A stretch of 11,986 nucleotides of DNA, from the NCBI GenBank assembly GCA_964427425.1, contig CAYRUD010000018.1:1-11986 (forward strand), in the 5' to 3' direction. The stretch comes from CAYRUD01 sp964427425 (GTDB taxonomy: Bacteria > Chlamydiota > Chlamydiia > Chlamydiales > FEN-1388). Below the pieces are notes generated by a model that saw nothing but the letters and a program-made list of their open reading frames with translations, ran no database searches and was not told the origin of the DNA. A program made the translations under genes and the position numbers. Position 1 is the stretch's first letter. Each line of letters opens with the position of its first letter. This document shows, one piece after another, positions 7,701 through 11,986 of this stretch.

Positions 7701-10447
7701 GCTCAAAGTACGATCTCTTAGGAAATATTATTGAAAAGGGTGTGTTGCTTGAGAGCAATGGAGCTGAAGCTGTCACTACCTATACCTATGGAAGATATAA
7801 CACTCTCCGCTCCGTAACAGATGCCGAAGGAAGAACGACTTTCTTTGAAACCACTCTTCAAGAAAAAGGTGAAGGGGGGCTTCCATATCTCGTCGTTACT
7901 ACGATTTACCCTGATGGAACCTCTAATCAAGTCTGGAAAGATGGATTTGATGCGACGACACTCACTCAAACTTTTGATCCTCTTCGACGGGTTATCTCAA
8001 AGCGTGCGACCTACGTCAATATCCTTGGAAAAGCAGCAAGGGTAATAGACACCCCATTTGATCCAGCAACAGGGGAGATTAAGGGTGTCCCAAGTGTCAC
8101 ATCGTTTGAGTATGACTCACTTGGTAACTGTGTCGCGCTTCATAAGGGAACTGAGACTGAGGTTTTACGCACCTGGCGCTATCGCTATGACCTCCACTCG
8201 AGAAAAACCCATGAAGTAAAGCCGTCAGGTGTTGAGCTTCTCTCATCATATGACAGCAAGGGGCGTCTTTCGTCCTATTCTTCTTCTGATGGATCGATTC
8301 ATTATCAGTATCATTATAACGAACTCGATCTTCCTATTCAGGTTACGGATCACATCACTGCTCAATCAATCGAGCGTCGATATAACGGTTTTGGGCTTCT
8401 CTTACAAGAGATCCTTCCCGATGGCGTTGATATCAACTATGAGATCAACAACGCAGGGGAGACGACCGCTCTTTCATCTTCGTGCTTTAACCCAGTTACG
8501 TATAGCTATCAGGCAGGAGTGCTCAAGCAAGTTGAGTATAATGGCTATGCCTTCACCTATACTCAGCGTACATGCCAAGGGCAGCCATTAGAGATGGCGG
8601 CCTCTGGAGGAGCTATAGTTTCTTGTACATATGACTCACTCTTACGCCGCCGGTCATTCACTTTCAAACAACACAAAGATAACTCTCCGTACTTCGAAGA
8701 AAAGAGAGTTGATTTTGATGTGATGGGACGTCTTCTTCGACGTGACCTCATCCTTCCGACACTTAGTCAGCCTCAAGTTGATACCTATCGATTCGATTAC
8801 TTAGGTCAGCTCACCAATGAAAATGAAGAGCTCTATCAGTTTGACTCACTACATCGGGCAACGCACTTTAAGGGAAAAGATCATCGATACAACGTGCTTC
8901 ATGAGCTCGAAGGCGATGACTTCATCTCATTTGACATAGATGGAAGACGTGTCACTGATACAAATGGCAAAGTCTTAGCATACGACGCGCTCGATCGCTT
9001 GACCTCAGTAACCATAGGCTCAACAACGGTAAGCTACTCCTACGATGCCTTCCATCGAAGAACAAAAAGAATAGTCACTAAAGACTCAAGCCCAACACTC
9101 ATTGAGCGGTTCCTCTTTGTCGGGGAGAATGAGGTTGGATCGCTTGAAGGCGAAGAAAAGACTCTAGCTTCCTTCCGTGTCCTAGGAGAAGGCCTTGGCG
9201 CTGAGATAGGAGCCTCGCTTCTCATTGAGATTAACAACAAGGCATACATTCCGATCCATGATCTCTCAGGTCATATGAGGATCCTTTTAAATGCCAACAC
9301 GTATGAGCTTGAAGAGTCTTTAGACTACACAGCCTTTGGTCCAAAAGATCATCCATCTTTTGTGATTACTCCTTGGACCTTTAGCTCCAAGCGTTCTGAT
9401 CCTATTACTGGCTATATTTTCTTTGGCCGTCGATACTACGATCCTGCAACGCTTACTTGGCTTACGCTCGATCCACTTGGCTTCGACGCTGGCCCAAACC
9501 TCTACGCCTACGTCAAGAATAGCCCGCTCACCAACATCGACCTCTATGGCCTCTTCGGCGAGTCCTCCGACGGTCGTTCATTCTTTAGCCGCGCTTGGGA
9601 CTGGATCAGCGATACCTGCAGCTCTTGTTGGGATAGACTATCGTCATGGTGTTCATCCTGGGGTTCATCAGAGAGATCAAATTCAGAGCCGTCAGCTAAT
9701 GTATCTCCTGAACCTACGCCAACGTTTGAAGAGTTTTTGGCAACAGAAACTCTTATGCTTGAAGGTCAAGAAATAAAAAAGGGGCAGTACTACAAATCAG
9801 GAATGTATTTCGCAACAAGGGAAGGGTATACAAAAGCGGAGTGGCTTCAAAGAAATAGGGGAAGGACTTTTATAAGGGGCTCAATTATAAAACTTGGTAA
9901 TGGAATGCAAAAAACTTTGCATGAGGTTAAAGCTGAAGTTGATTATTTGTTATCAAAATTTAAGAATATAGTTGCTGTTATCATTCTCTATAATTCTACA
10001 GATAGTTTTGTTGAAGATGTTGGTGAGGCCGGTCGCAATGTCTTGAAAGTTAAAACAGAAGTCGTTGAGACACTTAAAAGTGAGTTAACTGATTTCTTGA
10101 TGCAGTGTAGAGAGAATGGAGTTTCATTCAAGGCTGATTGGATATGCCACAGTCAAGGTGCCGCAATTGCAAATTGTATACTAAGCGCAAATGTGAAAAT
10201 AATTGAGCAGTATACTGACCGTATAGCAACTTTTGGTGGAGCTGCAATGATTAATGGAGCTGAAAACTATATAGCAATTGGAGATCCGGTTCCATATTTG
10301 AATATATTATCATTCCTGGGAGCAGCTTTTAGGGGATTTTCCGATGTTCATTATCTACCATTTAGATTGCAAACCCCGTTTCAGGCTCATGCATTTGTAG
10401 GTCCATCCTATCAGCAAGCAATCGAAAATTTTATTCTCAGGAAATGA
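4790..10447 (+). CDS. RHS-repeat polymorphic toxin with C-terminal lipase-like domain
   Basis: A 1885-residue exported RHS protein. The ATG at 4790 begins a clear Sec signal peptide (Arg6 and Arg8, hydrophobic residues 10-26, probable cleavage after Ala27). A TTG at 4739 would add 17 residues ahead of it and is less likely, although the ribosome site for either start is weak (GGA at 4781-4783). Order: signal; N-terminal module (SIISGAWVDNACHAVDT, DPYKVGHVYSS); Lys-rich region; many YD repeats (YTYDALGRVVETVDEA, FEYDSLGNCVALHKG, LAYDALDRLTSVTIG); RHS-associated core at about 1416-1588 with GRRYYDPATLTWLTLDPLGF and DLYGL; a Trp/Cys-rich linker (1601-1627); then a C-terminal domain with Ser1788 in CHSQG, Asp1832 in GDPVP and His1867 in QAHAF, a plausible hydrolase triad. 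Likely role: the shell carries a lipase or phospholipase toxin. The downstream gene begins three bases after the stop, suggesting an operon. RHS family: certain. Toxin activity: inferred. Confidence 0.9.
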   Translation: MFTGLRYRSLAFLALFSIIFSTFYIIADEDLSDEEVMQEEIIDKEGPEPTYDGPSLTDYMNSGIPRVHDAVSIISGAWVDNACHAVDTSTVDPYKVGHVYSSKSMQEGSLADGWEFFHPSKIVIFRDGKPSRPVKFYIYEAGGATFTFESKDRYKCNFKPVIKNVGYTFASSIASPNRLSPFNTHINWNNKDGVVTLTLGDSTIRRYEKYKEENEPEAILECGYWGYDEYTFRLLEEKTPNNIIKTYKYNKKKKDELKSITTSLSNGEVIGKVSFEHESDKVVAKLSSGRKVIFNLKALKDKSEGEYKDCITSIHPEGGKEIVFSYDHTSKKHIARVERKKLSDGNALVAKFYDTHTCKVDGVTCKPEDQGKNFKYFVNNRVRELYAKSLPGEKEPSLSHAFYYKKLGDDYAYAIVKEKDGYSTKYLWNTKSDRIRWMIKERSDGKRLRYERFIWGTEKEQEGRLLARILFDENKKPILIKEWKYDSRGLVTKETLRGKFTSQDISDLVIDKESYWWKSGGEELIWRASYDDKGRKISESDPDGSWIEYTYVPDGRDLLQKKLVFSRSGKIIKRSFYAYDPIAPLCLEEVTDDGADRNSESFNGVTSRTIKRYTYRRQMPYWGGVLSESTSIWTPQWGENLIERKEFIRDDKGRVVEERLFGSDGVLAKTARMEYDRFDRVTAVRYPDGSYETKAYDEKTGRLIRTTSPKGSVVFTYDHNDRIIREDVSFQDGSSFTKHTSYDLFGRHTTTVDERGRTAEVQKDSIERKVFEVMPAAIIDGKIIKPRITYAYEGLKVIKTLPHGAKESILLSSWNKPFETISAIGAKTTFRYDSVGREVYRSDNQGFITLTDYDDQGRDVCVREVVDGVGERHILEKRYEGSRLVEEITPGIIKRYTYDRHDRKSREETIDRVTGLSSAVSYTYDALGRVVETVDEAKRLVSTQSYDVMDRVVETTLKSLDDPSLLRSHTRSKYDLLGNIIEKGVLLESNGAEAVTTYTYGRYNTLRSVTDAEGRTTFFETTLQEKGEGGLPYLVVTTIYPDGTSNQVWKDGFDATTLTQTFDPLRRVISKRATYVNILGKAARVIDTPFDPATGEIKGVPSVTSFEYDSLGNCVALHKGTETEVLRTWRYRYDLHSRKTHEVKPSGVELLSSYDSKGRLSSYSSSDGSIHYQYHYNELDLPIQVTDHITAQSIERRYNGFGLLLQEILPDGVDINYEINNAGETTALSSSCFNPVTYSYQAGVLKQVEYNGYAFTYTQRTCQGQPLEMAASGGAIVSCTYDSLLRRRSFTFKQHKDNSPYFEEKRVDFDVMGRLLRRDLILPTLSQPQVDTYRFDYLGQLTNENEELYQFDSLHRATHFKGKDHRYNVLHELEGDDFISFDIDGRRVTDTNGKVLAYDALDRLTSVTIGSTTVSYSYDAFHRRTKRIVTKDSSPTLIERFLFVGENEVGSLEGEEKTLASFRVLGEGLGAEIGASLLIEINNKAYIPIHDLSGHMRILLNANTYELEESLDYTAFGPKDHPSFVITPWTFSSKRSDPITGYIFFGRRYYDPATLTWLTLDPLGFDAGPNLYAYVKNSPLTNIDLYGLFGESSDGRSFFSRAWDWISDTCSSCWDRLSSWCSSWGSSERSNSEPSANVSPEPTPTFEEFLATETLMLEGQEIKKGQYYKSGMYFATREGYTKAEWLQRNRGRTFIRGSIIKLGNGMQKTLHEVKAEVDYLLSKFKNIVAVIILYNSTDSFVEDVGEAGRNVLKVKTEVVETLKSELTDFLMQCRENGVSFKADWICHSQGAAIANCILSANVKIIEQYTDRIATFGGAAMINGAENYIAIGDPVPYLNILSFLGAAFRGFSDVHYLPFRLQTPFQAHAFVGPSYQQAIENFILRK
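9035..9553 (+). other. RHS-associated core domain (end of the shell, cleavage site region)
   Basis: This part of the plus-strand RHS protein runs from YSYDAFHRR to DLYGL. It contains the family hallmarks: FGRRYYDPATLTWLTLDPLGF followed by NLYAYVKNSPLTNIDLYGL. In known RHS proteins this core seals the cocoon and, acting as an aspartyl protease, cuts itself after a DPxGL motif to free the toxin. Here both late Asp positions (LDPLG and IDLYG) and the Gly-Leu are kept, but the second motif has Leu in place of Pro. Release of the tip, if it happens, would be expected after Leu1588. Confidence 0.85.
9719..10447 (+). other. C-terminal alpha/beta-hydrolase (class 3 lipase-like) toxin domain
   Basis: Residues about 1644-1885 of the plus-strand RHS protein. 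ADWICHSQGAAIANCIL is a nucleophile elbow of the GxSxG type with Cys at the first position. TFGGAAMINGAENYIAIGDPVPYL resembles the strand-plus-DxVP segment that carries the catalytic Asp in class 3 lipases. His1867 near the end is the natural third residue. The stretch LGNGMQKTLHEV and then IILYNSTDSFVEDVGEAG recalls the chlamydial DUF687 family (an NGI/N start, YNATxG, then ICHSQG), which is from memory and not checked. GC content is far lower than in the RHS core. The expected substrate is a lipid ester, by analogy with Tle effectors; acylhydrolase activity on another substrate is possible. Confidence 0.6.
10439..10442 (+). promoter_or_regulatory. Ribosome binding site of the first downstream exported protein
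   Basis: AGGA ends eight bases before the ATG at 10451 and lies within the last two sense codons of the RHS gene (AGG AAA TGA). Ribosomes finishing the toxin therefore arrive on top of this site, which favours coupled translation of the two genes. Confidence 0.55.
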
Positions 10448-10450
10448 AAG

Positions 10451-11566
10451 ATGGATAAAACCACAATTGGAGCGTTTATTTTTATAGCTATAGTGTCGCT
10501 TACAGCAATTCTTCGAGCTGGCACTACATCATCGAATGGCACTCAATTTAAGTCTGCTGTTGACCTGTGTATCGATGAAGGCTTAAAGGATATTAATATC
10601 GAGAGTACGGAAATATTTGTTCCTCGCATATTTAATACATATGGATCAGCAAGCCTTGTTGATGGTTTTAGCTTTTATTCAACGAAGGATGAGAAGGTTA
10701 CTGACATCCAAGGTGTAGAAGAAAGGATGGTTAAGACTGTGACCAAGCTTTTGCATATGGTGAATAGTCTTCCATCTATTCGTCCGTATCTTCTTAGGTT
10801 TCCAATGACCGTTGAAGATATAGCTTATGAATTGCAGTTTCGTAATAAGCAAACTGATAATCATTACTATGAACCTGCAATAGCTGTAGGATACTTTAAT
10901 CGATATGAGCTAGAACTAGAAGTCTTTCATAACCCACATCTAGCTAATCCTTTGCCGATAAAACCAGATCTTGTTGGCCGAAAAAAAATTAAATGTACGT
11001 CAATAGCAGAGATTCCGGAGCTTAACAAACTACGCAGCGTTACTGTTCCTCGTGGCTCTCTGCCATGTAAGGAGATAACGTATATAAAAAATCTATCCCA
11101 AGGGGTTTATGGTTCTGCTACGAGAGAATTTGCTCAATACTTTGGTAAATATACAAAAAAAAGAGGGTTAAAGATCGCAAGTCTTAGAAACGCCGCTGAA
11201 CCAAGAAAATCCGAAACATATAGGCCTATTGCTCCAGGGATGTGGTCCTATGATAAGATAAACCTGCAAGCTGCCATTGAGCTGGGAAGAACCACATTCA
11301 TCGATTTTTATAAGTGGACAACCACGAATCCTGAGATGGTCGCGTCTGAGGAATATAATCATAAGATTGGTTACTGTTACTATGAAGGTACCGATGCAAT
11401 ATGTTTCCGTATTACATTCTGGGATGAATACTTTAACAGAGTCGAAGAGCCATATATTGCTCAGATTCTTTGTCAGGATAGCATGATTGAGTACTATACA
11501 GCGGATGAGGGACAGCGGCTTGTAAAGGTGTTTGAAGAGCCTGTACCATCTATTGAAAATCGATAA
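10451..11566 (+). CDS. Exported protein of unknown family, candidate immunity protein
   Basis: A 371-residue protein that I do not recognise. It starts three bases after the RHS stop with AGGA at good spacing. The N-terminus MDKTTIGAFIFIAIVSLTAI followed by LRAGTTSS is a signal peptide (cleavage likely near Ala23) or possibly a membrane anchor; there is no lipobox Cys. The mature part has no internal hydrophobic segment and several Cys residues, including a GYCYYEGTDAICFRITFW stretch near residues 308-325 that looks beta-strand-rich. A paralogue follows immediately, sharing FKSAVDLC, DEGLKDINIE, FNTYGS, DGFSF, STKDEK, PSIRPYLLRFP and NKQTD. Its position behind the toxin tip, its low GC like that tip, its export and its duplication all fit an immunity protein guarding the envelope against a lipase. 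That role is inferred from context only; an accessory or chaperone role is not excluded. Confidence 0.85.
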   Translation: MDKTTIGAFIFIAIVSLTAILRAGTTSSNGTQFKSAVDLCIDEGLKDINIESTEIFVPRIFNTYGSASLVDGFSFYSTKDEKVTDIQGVEERMVKTVTKLLHMVNSLPSIRPYLLRFPMTVEDIAYELQFRNKQTDNHYYEPAIAVGYFNRYELELEVFHNPHLANPLPIKPDLVGRKKIKCTSIAEIPELNKLRSVTVPRGSLPCKEITYIKNLSQGVYGSATREFAQYFGKYTKKRGLKIASLRNAAEPRKSETYRPIAPGMWSYDKINLQAAIELGRTTFIDFYKWTTTNPEMVASEEYNHKIGYCYYEGTDAICFRITFWDEYFNRVEEPYIAQILCQDSMIEYYTADEGQRLVKVFEEPVPSIENR

Positions 11567-11986
11567 ATGATGATGCTAAATCTGATGCGGTATCTGTTAC
11601 TCATTACTTCTCTTGTTATGCCAATGTATTGTCACGGTGGTATTGGCTCGAGCACTAGAAAGTTTAAATCAGCGGTCGATCTTTGTGTTGATGAAGGCTT
11701 AAAAGATATCAATATTGAGGATACTAAGGTAGTTGTTCCAGGTTTGTTTAACACGTATGGTTCTACTGCTCTTATTGATGGGTTCTCATTTCACTCGACG
11801 AAGGATGAGAAGATCACTGATGTGGGGTATGTTGAGAATCGAGTAGCTACGACAGTTGTTCAGCTTGTTCATATGTTGAATAACATTCCATCTATTAGGC
11901 CTTATTTGCTCCGATTCCCGCTAATAGTTAATGATGTAAGGTATACATTAAATTTTGCGAATAAGCAAACAGACTTCCATTACTAC
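11567..11986 (+). CDS. Second exported paralogue, 3' end outside the window
   Basis: An open frame of 140 codons runs to the window edge without a stop. It begins at ATGATGATG placed directly after the TAA of the preceding gene, so translation is probably coupled; I see no strong ribosome site. A later ATG at 11585 (MRYLLLITSLVMPMYCHG) would also give a signal peptide. Residues from FKSAVDLC to HYY align without gaps over 108 positions with the previous protein, and I count 74 identities (about 69%). The signal peptides, by contrast, are unrelated in sequence. MPMYC is not a good lipobox, so a lipoprotein is unlikely. It is probably a second immunity-type gene, either redundant or specific for a different toxin variant. 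Function inferred from context only. Confidence 0.85.
   Translation, partial: MMMLNLMRYLLLITSLVMPMYCHGGIGSSTRKFKSAVDLCVDEGLKDINIEDTKVVVPGLFNTYGSTALIDGFSFHSTKDEKITDVGYVENRVATTVVQLVHMLNNIPSIRPYLLRFPLIVNDVRYTLNFANKQTDFHYY

Noticed and set aside
8229..8591. 120-codon plus-strand frame inside the RHS gene
   Set aside because: Same strand, different frame, inside unmistakable YD repeats; no independent support.
9423..9776. 117-codon frame overlapping the RHS core and linker in another frame
   Set aside because: Low-complexity Ser/Thr/Leu-rich product without known motifs; the overlapping frame encodes the canonical RHS core hallmarks, so this one is a shadow.
1..11986. Insertion sequence, CRISPR array, tRNA or rRNA genes
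   Set aside because: No transposase frame, terminal inverted repeats, regular spacer array or RNA gene pattern was seen. The protein-level YD repeats account for the repetitive look of the region.

Overview
The window looks like a polymorphic-toxin locus from a Gram-negative bacterium. It holds two very large RHS/YD-repeat proteins transcribed away from each other, followed on the right by two tandem copies of a small exported protein of unknown family. Several features suggest a Chlamydia-like organism (Chlamydiota): the moderate, AT-leaning base composition, the style of the RHS N-terminal regions (an 'SPxVxKGGLTNTG' stretch, a 'DGTERRYK' stretch, an 'SVESPDxP' stretch), and a C-terminal hydrolase resembling the chlamydial DUF687 family. 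This taxonomic call comes from recalled family features and is inference; no rRNA or housekeeping gene is present to fix it.

Left part, minus strand (1-4298): an RHS protein with a Sec signal peptide and a long YD-repeat body. The frame is cut by a TAA at 78-80, exactly inside the conserved 'YDxFHRR' motif. Beyond the TAA the same frame resumes with 'FHRRLQKKEYDW' and stays open to the window edge. It therefore looks like a full-length RHS gene broken by a nonsense codon, with its RHS core and toxin tip beyond the window.

Middle (4299-4789): an AT-rich divergent intergenic region of about 490 bases containing short repeats and palindromes. No convincing gene is seen there.

Right part, plus strand (4790-11986): an intact RHS protein with a signal peptide, YD repeats, an RHS-associated core, a short Trp/Cys-rich linker and a C-terminal domain with an alpha/beta-hydrolase (class 3 lipase-like) signature: CHSQG, GDPVP and a late His. 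GC content falls from 57-60% at the end of the core to 27-28% inside the C-terminal domain, the pattern expected where toxin tips are swapped by recombination. Three bases downstream begins a 371-residue exported protein. A paralogue, about two thirds identical where comparable, starts directly after its stop codon and runs off the window.

Proposed logic (inference): the RHS shell encloses and delivers a lipase/phospholipase toxin, and the two exported downstream proteins are candidate immunity proteins acting outside the cytoplasm, in the manner known for Tle/Tli lipase-immunity pairs. No PAAR, VgrG or other type VI element is visible, so the delivery route is open.
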